Assembly: GCA_035409945.1 (NCBI GenBank)
Contig: DAONQC010000001.1
Coordinates: forward strand, 1-64,000
DNA length: 64,000 nt
Origin: MWEH01 sp035409945
Lineage (GTDB): Bacteria > Bacillota > Clostridia > Christensenellales > DTU072
Reading direction: 5' to 3'
A model generated the notes under the pieces. It was not told the DNA's origin. It was given only the letters and a program-made list of their open reading frames with translations, and did no database searches. Within the stretch, counting starts at the first letter, position 1; every line of letters starts with the position of its first letter. Of the stretch, positions 9,796-18,009 are shown in pieces. The position numbers were made by a program, and so were the translations under genes.

Positions 9796-10113
9796 ATGGA
9801 TATAAAACAAATAAAAGACTTAGTTGTAAAATGTTTAGATGAAAAAGCTGCTACAGACATACAAGTTCTTGATATATCTGAAAAATCATCAATAGGGGAT
9901 TTCTTTATTATTGCAACTGGAAAAAACTTGCCCCAAGTTAGGGCGCTATCGGATTATGTAGAAAAAAAACTTGAAGAAAACGAAGTCTTTGTTTCACGTA
10001 AAGAGGGATATACCGATGGGCGCTGGATAGTACTTGACTACGGCGATGTAATTGTACATTTATTTAATAGCGAGACTAGGGATTTTTACTGTTTAGAACA
10101 ACTATGGAGATAG
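9796..10113 (+). CDS. rsfS: Ribosomal silencing factor RsfS
   Basis: Binds uL14 and blocks joining of the ribosomal subunits when nutrients are short. The family blocks DIQVLDISEKSSIGDFFIIATG and EGYTDGRWIVLDYGDVIVHLF are clear. The frame is open from a TTG at 9775, but GGAGGA (9780-9785) lies inside that extension and points to the ATG at 9796, giving 105 aa, the usual length. It keeps its conserved place after the yqeK moiety. Confidence 0.93.
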   Translation: MDIKQIKDLVVKCLDEKAATDIQVLDISEKSSIGDFFIIATGKNLPQVRALSDYVEKKLEENEVFVSRKEGYTDGRWIVLDYGDVIVHLFNSETRDFYCLEQLWR

Positions 10114-10120
10114 GTGATTG

Positions 10121-10873
10121 ATGGATGACATTGATGATAAGAATTTAAACGACGAGATTGTTCATATTAATAAAGGGTTCGAAGATACTAGTAAAAATAT
10201 TGGTATCAAAAGCGAGCAGTGTGTAGTGCAAAATAATACCAATGAAATTAAAGCAACAGCTTCTAAGGGTGTTGATGGATGTGTTAAAACGAAAACATCC
10301 TCGAAAAGGAGGTTTGTTATTGGATATATTACTAAAGTTGCCATATTATCGTCTCTTTCGGTTGTTTTGTACATGTTTGCAAGATTCCCTATATTTGCAA
10401 GCTTCCCTTTTAATGTGCTTGAAATGGATTTTGCTTCGATACCCAGCCTGTTGGGCGGATTCGCTCTAGGACCCATTGCGGGAGTTTTGATTGAACTAAT
10501 AAAATGTACTATCAAGTTAACCACTACGAACACTTTGTTTATAGGAGAATTAAGTAATTTTATAGTATCTACAGCTTTTGTTTTGCCGTCAACTGCTATA
10601 TATAAGTATAGTAAATACAAGAAAACAAAAAAAGGAGCCATTATTGGCTTGTTAGTAGGTGTATTTATGAATGTAGTAATTGCTTCTCTAAGTAATTATT
10701 TTGTAATAATTCCTTTATACAGTAAAGCTTTTAATTTAACAATACTAATGTCCGAATATAGGGTTATTTTTGCATTTGGATATGGAATTGCTTTTAATTT
10801 GATAAAATCCGTCTCAGTATCAATTATTACATTTTTATTATATAAAAGAGTTTCGAAACCTCTTCATTTATAG
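10121..10873 (+). CDS. ECF transporter S component, RibU-like
   Basis: Integral membrane substrate-binding subunit of an energy-coupling-factor transporter. After a hydrophilic N-terminal extension of about 60 residues, five or six hydrophobic helices follow. The block FNVLEMDFASIPSLLGGFA-LGP-AGVLIELIK resembles riboflavin transporter RibU, so riboflavin or a related vitamin is a reasonable guess but not shown. No FMN riboswitch precedes it and no ECF ATPase or T genes are in the window; a shared EcfAAT module elsewhere would be expected. An ATG at 10121 preceded by AGGTG is preferred to a TTG three bases upstream. Confidence 0.8.
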   Translation: MDDIDDKNLNDEIVHINKGFEDTSKNIGIKSEQCVVQNNTNEIKATASKGVDGCVKTKTSSKRRFVIGYITKVAILSSLSVVLYMFARFPIFASFPFNVLEMDFASIPSLLGGFALGPIAGVLIELIKCTIKLTTTNTLFIGELSNFIVSTAFVLPSTAIYKYSKYKKTKKGAIIGLLVGVFMNVVIASLSNYFVIIPLYSKAFNLTILMSEYRVIFAFGYGIAFNLIKSVSVSIITFLLYKRVSKPLHL

Positions 10874-10880
10874 TATAGCT

Positions 10881-11321
10881 ATGGAAAGTCAGAGTGGTGT
10901 ATTTGTTTCAGATAGTGTAGAATCGACACAGGCTATTGCCGAGGAGTTCGCCAAAAATCTTACAGGGGGAGAGGTTGTACTGTTAAATGGAGATCTTGGC
11001 TCAGGCAAGACGACTTTTACTCAAGGGCTTGCAAAGGGATTGATGATATCACAACAAGTTGTTAGTCCTACATTTACAATAGTGAAGGAATATACTGGGA
11101 TGTCATTATTACTATATCACATCGATATGTATAGAATAGAAGATGGTAGAGAGTTAGATAATTTAGGACTAGAAGAGTTGTTTTCTGACGATAGTATTGT
11201 AGTCATAGAATGGAATAAGTATGAAAAAATAATGTCTAACAAAATATATAATATACAAATATATGTACAAAGTGATGGCAGTAGAGTTATAACAATAAAA
11301 AAATGCTCTAAAGCGGATTAA
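10881..11321 (+). CDS. tsaE: tRNA t6A biosynthesis ATPase TsaE
   Basis: Required with TsaB and TsaD for N6-threonylcarbamoyladenosine at position 37 of ANN-decoding tRNAs. Walker A GDLGSGKTT is near residues 37-45, the VSPTFTIVKEY block follows, and HIDMYRIE and IEWNKYE are typical. 146 aa, normal length. It precedes the tsaB fusion by 24 bp, so two of the t6A genes are co-transcribed; tsaD is not in the window. Confidence 0.93.
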   Translation: MESQSGVFVSDSVESTQAIAEEFAKNLTGGEVVLLNGDLGSGKTTFTQGLAKGLMISQQVVSPTFTIVKEYTGMSLLLYHIDMYRIEDGRELDNLGLEELFSDDSIVVIEWNKYEKIMSNKIYNIQIYVQSDGSRVITIKKCSKAD

Positions 11322-11345
11322 AAACAAAGAGGTTAAAATTAAACA

Positions 11346-12371
11346 ATGTCAAATACAGTAGATTTGATAATAGATTCGACTAGAACTAAGTTAGCGTTAG
11401 TTCTTTTATTTGATAATAAATATGATTTCTATATTTGTGAATCTTCTCGGCGTCGTCATGCCTCGTCTATTTTGACGGAAATAGATAAACTACTGCAAAG
11501 AAATGCTTTAAAAAAGGATGTTATTAAAACTATAGGTGTTGTAATAGGGCCAGGCTCTTTCACTGGTATTCGTATCGGTGTATCAACTGCCAATGCTTTA
11601 TCTTATGCATTAAATGCAAAAGTTATAGCTATTAATTCTTTAGAACTGATTATTGGGCACAACGAGAGGGGAATAGCTGTACTAGACTGCGGTAATGGTA
11701 ATTATTATGCATTAGAAAGAGATGGATTGGTGAATAATTACTATTATATTGCGAATGAAGATGATATTTCACGGTATATAATCCAAGGAATAAATGTTTA
11801 CAGAGAAGGAGCATTTAGCGAGACTGCATTGATTAATACTTTCTTAAAGAAGAAGGAAAATGCAGATTATGTAAAAAAGGCTGTACCTTTTTATATAAGG
11901 GAAACTTCTGCAGATAGACAAATGGAATCTAAATATAGTGTAAGAAAAGCCAGTGATAACGAGTTGTCAAACATTGCGAATATGGAATTAGAAATTTTTC
12001 CTACTCCTTGGACGAAAGAATCTTTATCAACGTATGTTAATGAATCTAATTGTTTAGTGTTGATACATAATGATGAAATAAATTCAATTGTTGGTTATAT
12101 AATTTATCAAGCAGTATCAGATGACGAAATTGAAATATTAAAGATTGCCATCAAAACTGAATTTAGAGGTGCTGGGCTTGGTAATATGCTCTTGAGTGAA
12201 CTAAACAAAGAAGCACTTGCCCACGGGGTTAAAAACATTATTTTAGAGGTTGCGGAAAATAATATTGCGGCCATTAGATTATATGAAAAAAACAATTTTC
12301 AAAAAGAAGGGATAAGGAAAAAATATTATAATAATAAAACAAATGCGATTTTATATAGAAGAAAGATATAA
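11346..12371 (+). CDS. tsaB: TsaB-RimI fusion: t6A protein plus GNAT acetyltransferase
   Basis: Residues 1 to about 195 are TsaB, the inactive partner of TsaD: IDSTRTKLALVL at the start and the hallmark GPGSFTGIRIG near 64-74. Residues about 199-341 are a GNAT fold like RimI, with IAIKTEFRGAGLG (acetyl-CoA loop) and LEVAENNIAAIRLYEKNNF. RimI acetylates the N-terminus of ribosomal protein S18; the true substrate here is unknown. The TsaB half is somewhat shorter than free-standing TsaB. tsaB and rimI are commonly neighbours, so this is a plausible in-frame merger. Confidence 0.9.
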   Translation: MSNTVDLIIDSTRTKLALVLLFDNKYDFYICESSRRRHASSILTEIDKLLQRNALKKDVIKTIGVVIGPGSFTGIRIGVSTANALSYALNAKVIAINSLELIIGHNERGIAVLDCGNGNYYALERDGLVNNYYYIANEDDISRYIIQGINVYREGAFSETALINTFLKKKENADYVKKAVPFYIRETSADRQMESKYSVRKASDNELSNIANMELEIFPTPWTKESLSTYVNESNCLVLIHNDEINSIVGYIIYQAVSDDEIEILKIAIKTEFRGAGLGNMLLSELNKEALAHGVKNIILEVAENNIAAIRLYEKNNFQKEGIRKKYYNNKTNAILYRRKI

Positions 12372-12387
12372 GCCATGTTTTCACCAA

Positions 12388-12410
12388 GCACTTGCTTGAA
12401 AAGTGCCTTT
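12388..12410 (+). terminator. Weak terminator-like hairpin after tsaB-rimI
   Basis: GCACTT (12388-12393) pairs with AAGTGC (12401-12406) around a 7-nt loop and is followed by CTTTAAA. The short T tract makes efficiency doubtful. Confidence 0.4.
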
Positions 12411-12754
12411 AAACCCATAAATATCCGCAAGTTTATTACAAAAATAAGCCTAACTTAGAGTAGCTGCGAAGTTGCAAATGTGGTTTAGTGAAAAAACAGA
12501 TTAAGGTTTACGGATAAAAATCAATTAGTATAGCCATCGCACATAAAGGTGCTTGCATAACGGTAAGATGCGTTCATGGAAGTAAGGGTTAAGAAGGCGG
12601 TGTGTAACAAGAATATAGTAACAGAGAACACATATAGGTAGCTCAATTTATTTTACATATTATAGTTTGCGAAATTCTCTACTGTCTTAATTGATTTTTT
12701 TACTCGTATTTGATAGTATAATTACTACTATATATTACAACGTTGGAGGAAATA
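12411..12754 (+). other. Unexplained gene-free region before tig, possibly a structured RNA
   Basis: About 340 bp without a convincing ORF. TATCCG (12422-12427) and TAAGCCT (12445-12451) can pair with the contiguous AGGTTTA-CGGATA (12504-12516), giving a two-part helix with one G-T pair and a large 5'-side bulge. Downstream, GCAC/GTGC (12539-12552), GCAT/ATGC (near 12555-12571) and TGTGT/ACACA (12601-12605/12628-12632) form smaller hairpins. A TATAAT at 12717-12722 may serve tig. I do not recognise a known riboswitch, 6S, SRP or tmRNA signature. Confidence 0.35.
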
Positions 12755-14041
12755 ATGGAATATTCAATACAAAAAATAGGCGGATCAAAAATTGAAATAG
12801 CATTTAAATTAGATAAATCGGAATGGGATAATTGTATTCAGGAAGCCTACAAAAAAAACAAACAAAGATATAAGCTTGAAGGATTTAGAGCTGGTAAAGT
12901 GCCATTTAAATTGTTAGTTAATAGGTATGGAATTGAAATTTTTTACGAAGATGCTATGGATTATGCTCTAAATTTTTATTATTCTGATATATTGGATAAA
13001 GAACCTGAATTAAACACTATAGCTAGTCCTGAAGTCGATGTTAAAACGGTTGACGAGAACGGATTGAGTGCAGTCTTTACGGTATTTATAATGCCAGAAT
13101 TTGAAATTGGACAATATAAAGGTATAAAATTTGAAAAAATTGCATTTGACGTAACAGATAAAGATGTTGATTTAGAACTTGATAAATTGAGAGAAAAATA
13201 TGCAAAATGGATAACTAAGACAGATAGGGCTGTGCAAAAAGGAGATAGAATCGCACTTGATTATAGTGGCTCAGTTGACGGAATTCAATTTGATGGTGGC
13301 ACTGCTGAAAATCAATCTCTTGATATAGGTAGCGGGCAATTTATTCCTGGGTTTGAAGACCAATTAGTTGGTGTGGAAATTGGTTCAGAAACTGAAGTTA
13401 AAGTGACGTTCCCAGAAGAATACCATAGTGAAGATTTGGCTGGTAAAGATGCTGTGTTTAAGTGCACTGTAAAAGAAATTAGAGAAAAAATGTTACCTAA
13501 TTTAGACGATGATTTCGCAAAGGATATTGGTGAGTTTGATACATTAGAAGAACAGAAGGAAAATATTAAATCACAATTAATTGAAAAGGCGAGCGAGGAA
13601 GCAAGATATAAAGAAGATGATATTATGGTACAAAAAATAGTTGATGCGACGGAAATTGATGTGCCCGATCCCTTAGTAAGTGCTGAATTAGATAGGCTAA
13701 TTAATGACTTTACAATGCGTATGGCATATTCTGGCATTCGTTTTGATGATTATCTCAAATATATCGGTTCAGATTTAGAAAAATTCAAAGATGAACATAA
13801 GCATGAGGCTGTCGAGTCGGTTAAAACGAGATTAGTTCTTGAGAAGATCATAAAGAATGAGAATATAGATGTTACTAATGAAGAAGTAGAAAATGAAATA
13901 GGTAAATTTGCTCAAAAGAATAATAAAACAATTGACGAAATGAAAGAAAATCTAAAAGAACATGGTTTGAATCAAATAATTAATAAGTTACTCGGCGATA
14001 AATTATTTGAGTTTTTAAGAAATAACAATACATTTTCTTAA
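12755..14041 (+). CDS. tig: Trigger factor
   Basis: Ribosome-bound chaperone and prolyl isomerase. The N-terminal ribosome-docking signature EGFRAGKVPFKLLVNRYG is present, an FKBP-type PPIase domain occupies about 160-245 (GDRIALDYSGSVDG, then GQFIPGFEDQLVG), and a helical C-terminal chaperone domain completes 428 aa. GGAGGA at 12745-12750 selects the ATG at 12755 over a TTG at 12743. Followed by clpP and clpX, the classic protein-quality-control order. Confidence 0.96.
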   Translation: MEYSIQKIGGSKIEIAFKLDKSEWDNCIQEAYKKNKQRYKLEGFRAGKVPFKLLVNRYGIEIFYEDAMDYALNFYYSDILDKEPELNTIASPEVDVKTVDENGLSAVFTVFIMPEFEIGQYKGIKFEKIAFDVTDKDVDLELDKLREKYAKWITKTDRAVQKGDRIALDYSGSVDGIQFDGGTAENQSLDIGSGQFIPGFEDQLVGVEIGSETEVKVTFPEEYHSEDLAGKDAVFKCTVKEIREKMLPNLDDDFAKDIGEFDTLEEQKENIKSQLIEKASEEARYKEDDIMVQKIVDATEIDVPDPLVSAELDRLINDFTMRMAYSGIRFDDYLKYIGSDLEKFKDEHKHEAVESVKTRLVLEKIIKNENIDVTNEEVENEIGKFAQKNNKTIDEMKENLKEHGLNQIINKLLGDKLFEFLRNNNTFS

Positions 14042-14144
14042 GAATAGCGTGCATTTCAAGTAAAGTAATATTATCCAGCTACGATTGCCCTAATTGTTTG
14101 ATTTGATATTTTGTTGATAATTAGGCGAAATCGATGGCTTGATA

Positions 14145-14174
14145 TATAATGGGATTAATGGTTAATTAACCATT
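14145..14174 (+). promoter_or_regulatory. clpP promoter -10 with an 18-bp perfect palindrome at the predicted start point
   Basis: TATAAT (14145-14150) is followed 6 bp later by AATGGTTAATTAACCATT (14157-14174), a perfect two-fold palindrome centred just after the expected transcription start. No good -35 is seen. It resembles neither a CtsR box (GGTCAAA repeats) nor CIRCE, the usual clp controls in Firmicutes. A second inverted repeat, CCTAATT (14089-14095) with AATTAGG (14119-14125), lies upstream. Confidence 0.5.
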
Positions 14175-14238
14175 CTATGGCTAACGACAATAAAGACCTT
14201 TATTTGAGTGATAAAATTTTGTTTAAGGAGTTAATTAT

Positions 14239-14850
14239 ATGAAAGAAGTAACAAATTATACACCGATACCTACAGTAATTGAACAGACCAGCCAAGGACC
14301 AAGAGCTCATGATTTATATTCTAGACTTATGGAGGACAGAATAGTGTTTGTTTCGGGTGGAATTGATAGCAATATGGCTAACATTGTTGTTGGACAGTTA
14401 TTGTTTCTAGAAATGAAAGACCCAACAAAAGATATATCTTTATATATTAACAGTCCTGGTGGAGAAGTAAGCGCTGGATTAGCAATCTTAGACACTATGA
14501 ACTACATAAAGTGCGATGTTAAAACCATTTGTATAGGAATGGCAGCTTCTATGGGGGCAATACTATTAAGTGCAGGTGCGAAAGGGAAGCGATATGCACT
14601 CCCAAATAGTTTAGTTATGATACATCAGCCTCTTGGGGCCGCTTCAGGACAGGCCACTGATGTAATAATTGCTGCAGAACGTCTTGCAAAAACAAAAGAA
14701 AAAATTAATGAAATTTTAAGTGAGAATACGGGCCAGCCGATGGAGGTAATTCGTACTGATACTGAGAGGGATAAATATTTAACGGCTCTTGAGGCAAAAG
14801 AGTATGGTATTATAGATGAAGTGTTTTTTTCTAGAAAAAGCGAAAAGTAG
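14239..14850 (+). CDS. clpP: ATP-dependent Clp protease proteolytic subunit
   Basis: Serine protease that forms the double-heptamer degradation chamber. The catalytic triad is complete: Ser104 in GMAASMGA, His129 in MIHQPLG and Asp178 in DTERD. The adaptor-contact and handle regions look normal, and length (203 aa) is typical. An AAGGAG site (14225-14230) precedes the ATG. It lies 14 bp before clpX, its unfoldase partner. Confidence 0.97.
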   Translation: MKEVTNYTPIPTVIEQTSQGPRAHDLYSRLMEDRIVFVSGGIDSNMANIVVGQLLFLEMKDPTKDISLYINSPGGEVSAGLAILDTMNYIKCDVKTICIGMAASMGAILLSAGAKGKRYALPNSLVMIHQPLGAASGQATDVIIAAERLAKTKEKINEILSENTGQPMEVIRTDTERDKYLTALEAKEYGIIDEVFFSRKSEK

Positions 14851-14864
14851 CAAGGAGATATTTT

Positions 14865-16133
14865 ATGGAAGATGAAAAAAAATCTTATCATTGTTCATTT
14901 TGTGGTAAAAGTGAAGAAGAGGTAGATGGTCTTTTAAAAAGTCCGTATGTAGACGGAACGTATATATGTCAAGATTGCACGAAATTATCGTTGGAGAGAT
15001 TTCGACAAAATGAAGAAAGGATGCGTGTAAATGTTAATAATGTTAAGCGGGATGATGTTGCTGGCATTAACCTTATGGCGCCACACAAAATTAAAAAATT
15101 ATTAGATCAATATGTCGTTGGTCAGGATAACGCAAAAAAAGTACTTTCAGTAGCAGTATATAATCATTACAAACGAGTTATTAATAAGGACACGGGAAAG
15201 TATAAGGATGTAGATTTAGATAAGTCCAACATCTTAATGTTAGGTCCGACTGGTTCGGGGAAAACCTTGCTAGCGAAAACTCTTGCTGAAATTATTAATG
15301 TACCATTTGTAATTGCAGATGCTACATCGATGACTCAGGCTGGATACGTAGGTGAAGATGTCGAAAACATGCTTGCAAACCTAATTAGAGTTGCGAATGA
15401 TGATGTAAAAAGAGCTCAAAAAGGTATCATTTACATCGATGAAATAGACAAAATAGCAAAAAAAGCAAATATTAGCGGTAGAGATGCTTCGGGCGAAGGC
15501 GTGCAACAGAGTTTACTAAAGATAATAGAGGGAACTGTCGCCCATGTTCCTCCTAAAGGCGGTAAAAAAATACCAAATCAAGATTTTATCACTATCGATA
15601 CAAAGGATATATTATTTATATGTGGTGGGGCTTTTGTTGAGTTAGAGAAAATTGTTGATACAAGGCAAAACAGTTCATCTATAGGTTTTGATTCTAATAT
15701 CGAGTTTAACTCCCAGAAGTACTCGCAAAAGATGAGTAATTTATTACCTGAAGATTTTGTTCAATATGGATTAATTCCTGAATTTGTTGGAAGACTTCCT
15801 ATAGTTGTAGTGCTTGACCCTCTTACTGAAAGAGATTTAACAAGCATTTTAATTGAGCCTAAAAATGCCCTTATTAAACAGTTGAAGAAATTACTTCATT
15901 GGGATGGTGTAGAACTTGAATTTGAGGAGGCTGCGATAAAAGCAGTAGCTAAATTAGCACTCGAAAGAGGCACCGGAGCCCGTGGGTTAAAATCAATAGT
16001 AGAAAATGCTATTCTTAATCTTATGTATGATATCCCCAGTGATTCCAATATTAAAAAAGTGATAATAACGGAGGATTGCATATTAGGTATTGAAGCTCCA
16101 TTGATAATACGAGACGCGGTTATTGAATCTTAA
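14865..16133 (+). CDS. clpX: ATP-dependent Clp protease ATP-binding subunit ClpX
   Basis: AAA+ unfoldase that feeds ClpP. The N-terminal zinc-binding domain has Cys10, Cys13, Cys35 and Cys38. Walker A GPTGSGKT is at about 127-134, Walker B IIYIDEIDKI follows, and GYVGEDVE is the pore-loop region. Sensor/arginine region GTGARGLKS is near the C-terminus. 422 aa, full length. In many Firmicutes lon follows, but here engB comes next. Confidence 0.97.
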   Translation: MEDEKKSYHCSFCGKSEEEVDGLLKSPYVDGTYICQDCTKLSLERFRQNEERMRVNVNNVKRDDVAGINLMAPHKIKKLLDQYVVGQDNAKKVLSVAVYNHYKRVINKDTGKYKDVDLDKSNILMLGPTGSGKTLLAKTLAEIINVPFVIADATSMTQAGYVGEDVENMLANLIRVANDDVKRAQKGIIYIDEIDKIAKKANISGRDASGEGVQQSLLKIIEGTVAHVPPKGGKKIPNQDFITIDTKDILFICGGAFVELEKIVDTRQNSSSIGFDSNIEFNSQKYSQKMSNLLPEDFVQYGLIPEFVGRLPIVVVLDPLTERDLTSILIEPKNALIKQLKKLLHWDGVELEFEEAAIKAVAKLALERGTGARGLKSIVENAILNLMYDIPSDSNIKKVIITEDCILGIEAPLIIRDAVIES

Positions 16134-16249
16134 TCAAGTCACATAATAGTGAAAGTTAGGTCTACTTAAATATTTCTATTATGCAATTGAGTTTATAGGG
16201 CAGATATGCTGCTTTTTAACCAAATGGTTGCAATATTAATGGTTGATTT

Positions 16250-16849
16250 ATGACGACTATCAAGAAAACTAGATTGTTTAAAATAATAGGTGAAAATTCG
16301 AACTATCCTATCTTTTCCGTGCCAACAATTGCGTTTGTAGGGAGGTCTAATGTCGGCAAGTCTTCCTTGATAAATTCTATTACGGGGATAAAAAAGCTGG
16401 CCTATGTTTCTAAAGAGCCAGGAAAGACAAAGACTATAAATTACTATGAGTGTAATGATGGGGCTTTTTATCTGATCGACTTGCCTGGCTACGGATATGC
16501 TCGTGTGTCTAATGCGACTAAACGATCTTGGTCATCAATGATGGATAGGTTTTTTAAAGCGGTTAATAATATCAGCTTGGTTTTATTATTAATTGATGCG
16601 CGTAGAGACGTGTCAGATAATGATAGGATGATGATTAATTTTCTATATTGTAACAGAATTCCATTCATAGTAATTCTTACGAAAATAGACTTGATTAAAA
16701 GGGTAAATATTAATCAATGTACAAGTAAAATAGCTAATCAATTAGGTATAGGAATAGATAATGTGTTTGTTTATTCCTCTATAACTAAAGAAGGTAAAGT
16801 CGAGCTTATAAAACTATTGGAAAATAAGATAGGTACAAAAATTACATAA
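16250..16849 (+). CDS. engB: Ribosome biogenesis GTPase EngB (YsxC)
   Basis: Small GTPase needed for late 50S assembly. G1 GRSNVGKSS at residues 31-39, the switch region PGKTKTINYY, G3 DLPGYGYA, G4 TKID and G5 YSSITKEG are all present. 199 aa, as expected. It occupies its conserved position downstream of the clpX/lon region, separated by 116 bp. Confidence 0.95.
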   Translation: MTTIKKTRLFKIIGENSNYPIFSVPTIAFVGRSNVGKSSLINSITGIKKLAYVSKEPGKTKTINYYECNDGAFYLIDLPGYGYARVSNATKRSWSSMMDRFFKAVNNISLVLLLIDARRDVSDNDRMMINFLYCNRIPFIVILTKIDLIKRVNINQCTSKIANQLGIGIDNVFVYSSITKEGKVELIKLLENKIGTKIT

Positions 16850-16899
16850 CAGCATTGATAAAAATTTTGTTTATTAAGTCTAAATTAGAAGGTAACAAA

Positions 16900-16989
16900 A
16901 TGATTTTAAGAAATATTAGCTATAACACTCTAATGGAATTAATTATGGCTATACTAGGGGCAATTGGACATGGTTGTATATGGCATTAG
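16900..16989 (+). CDS. Possible 29-residue leader peptide/microprotein
   Basis: ATG at 16900 preceded by GAAGG (16888-16892) at a 7-bp spacing opens a 29-codon frame ending at TAG 16987-16989. It overlaps the start of the downstream phosphoesterase by 20 bp. The product is moderately hydrophobic, with a MELIMAILGAIG stretch. The good Shine-Dalgarno site and the overlap would suit translational coupling. Without homologues this could be chance. Confidence 0.3.
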   Translation: MILRNISYNTLMELIMAILGAIGHGCIWH

Positions 16990-17683
16990 TGACTTGCATT
17001 TATCGTTTTCTGATAATAAACCAATGGATATTTTTGGCATGGTTTGGGAAGAGCACTGGGACAAAATTAAAGATAACTGGGAGCAGGTTGTTGGGGAAGA
17101 AGATGTAGTGTTAATTCCTGGAGATATTTCTTGGGCGTCTAATTTAAATGATGTTTCTAAAGACTTACATGAGATAGGCTCCTTGAAAGGAAGGAAGGTT
17201 ATAATTAGAGGAAATCATGACTATTGGTGTTCTTCGAGTACAGGATTAGGGAAAATTAGAAAAGTAATGCCTCCTAGCATGTATTTTTTAAGAAACGATG
17301 CTATCAAGTTTGGAAAGTTTATAATTTGTGGGACAAGAGGTTGGACGGTTCCGGAAAATAATACGCAAACAACCAAACAAGATGAAAAGATATTAAATAG
17401 GGAAGTTTCTAGAATGAGGACAAGCTTAGATGCAGCTAACAAGTTAATTACAAATGAGGAAGATGTTTTAATAGTAATGATACATTATCCTCCCTTTAAT
17501 TCTATTCATGAAAACTCGGTTTTTACTCGATTATTTGAAGAATATAAGGTACAAAAGGTGGTATATGGACATATTCATGGGCAAACAAGTAAGAGCACTA
17601 TGAAATTAATCAAGGCAGGTATTGAATACTATTTACTATCATGTGATTTAAGAGATAATAAACTTACAATTGTAGCGGAGTAA
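16970..17683 (+). CDS. Calcineurin-like metallophosphoesterase
   Basis: All five metal-site motifs of the superfamily are visible: SDLHLS near the start, PGDISWA, RGNHDYW, MIHYPPF and YGHIHGQ. This predicts a dinuclear-metal phosphoesterase, substrate unknown. The frame is open from a TTG at 16964, but AGGGG (16956-16960) sits 9 bp before the ATG at 16970, giving 237 aa. Intrinsic terminator at 17724. Confidence 0.88.
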   Translation: MVVYGISDLHLSFSDNKPMDIFGMVWEEHWDKIKDNWEQVVGEEDVVLIPGDISWASNLNDVSKDLHEIGSLKGRKVIIRGNHDYWCSSSTGLGKIRKVMPPSMYFLRNDAIKFGKFIICGTRGWTVPENNTQTTKQDEKILNREVSRMRTSLDAANKLITNEEDVLIVMIHYPPFNSIHENSVFTRLFEEYKVQKVVYGHIHGQTSKSTMKLIKAGIEYYLLSCDLRDNKLTIVAE

Positions 17684-17723
17684 TGCACTAACGTAAAGTA
17701 GCAATTCGCGCCGAAACGTCTAG

Positions 17724-17760
17724 AACAGTTTGGTAATAAAAGCCAAGCTGTTTTGTTTTG
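17724..17760 (+). terminator. Intrinsic terminator
   Basis: AACAGTTTGG (17724-17733) pairs with CCAAGCTGTT (17743-17752), including one G-T pair, around a 9-nt loop and is followed by TTGTTTTG. It closes the clp-engB-phosphoesterase stretch. Bases 17761-17950 contain nothing I can identify. Confidence 0.8.
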
Positions 17761-17956
17761 TAATGACGGGATGAAAATTTACCAAGCCAGACAGACTGTG
17801 ATATAAAATCAAATTATTTGCTTGTGAGAAATAGCTAAAAAGGCTACAAGCGCAAAGAACAGATGTTCGCAATTTGTGGTTTTTATAATTTAAATTAGAC
17901 GAAAAAAATATTAATTCCCAAAATATTGTTAAATTTATGCAGTTTTTTAAGACAAT

Positions 17957-17989
17957 GTGGTTGAAAGTGGAAAATTTTATGAGTATAAT
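17957..17989 (+). promoter_or_regulatory. mraZ promoter with two MraZ-type GTGG boxes
   Basis: TTGAAA (17961-17966) and TATAAT (17984-17989) are separated by exactly 17 bp. GTGG occurs immediately before and after the -35 (17957-17960 and 17967-17970), a 10-bp period. MraZ is known to bind short direct repeats of this kind in its own promoter, so autorepression by covering the -35 is likely. Confidence 0.78.
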
Positions 17990-18009
17990 GGAGTTATAAG
18001 GAGAGAAGT

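Noticed and set aside
12577..12642. 21-codon ORF in the gap before tig
   Set aside because: No Shine-Dalgarno site and no recognisable feature; likely chance.
12411..12754. SRP RNA, tmRNA or 6S RNA before tig
   Set aside because: The SRP GGAAGGNAGCA-type apical loop, the tmRNA ends and a 6S-type closing stem with central bubble were not found.
14089..14125. CCTAATT/AATTAGG as a terminator for tig
   Set aside because: The loop is 23 nt and no T run follows, so it is mentioned only as an inverted repeat.
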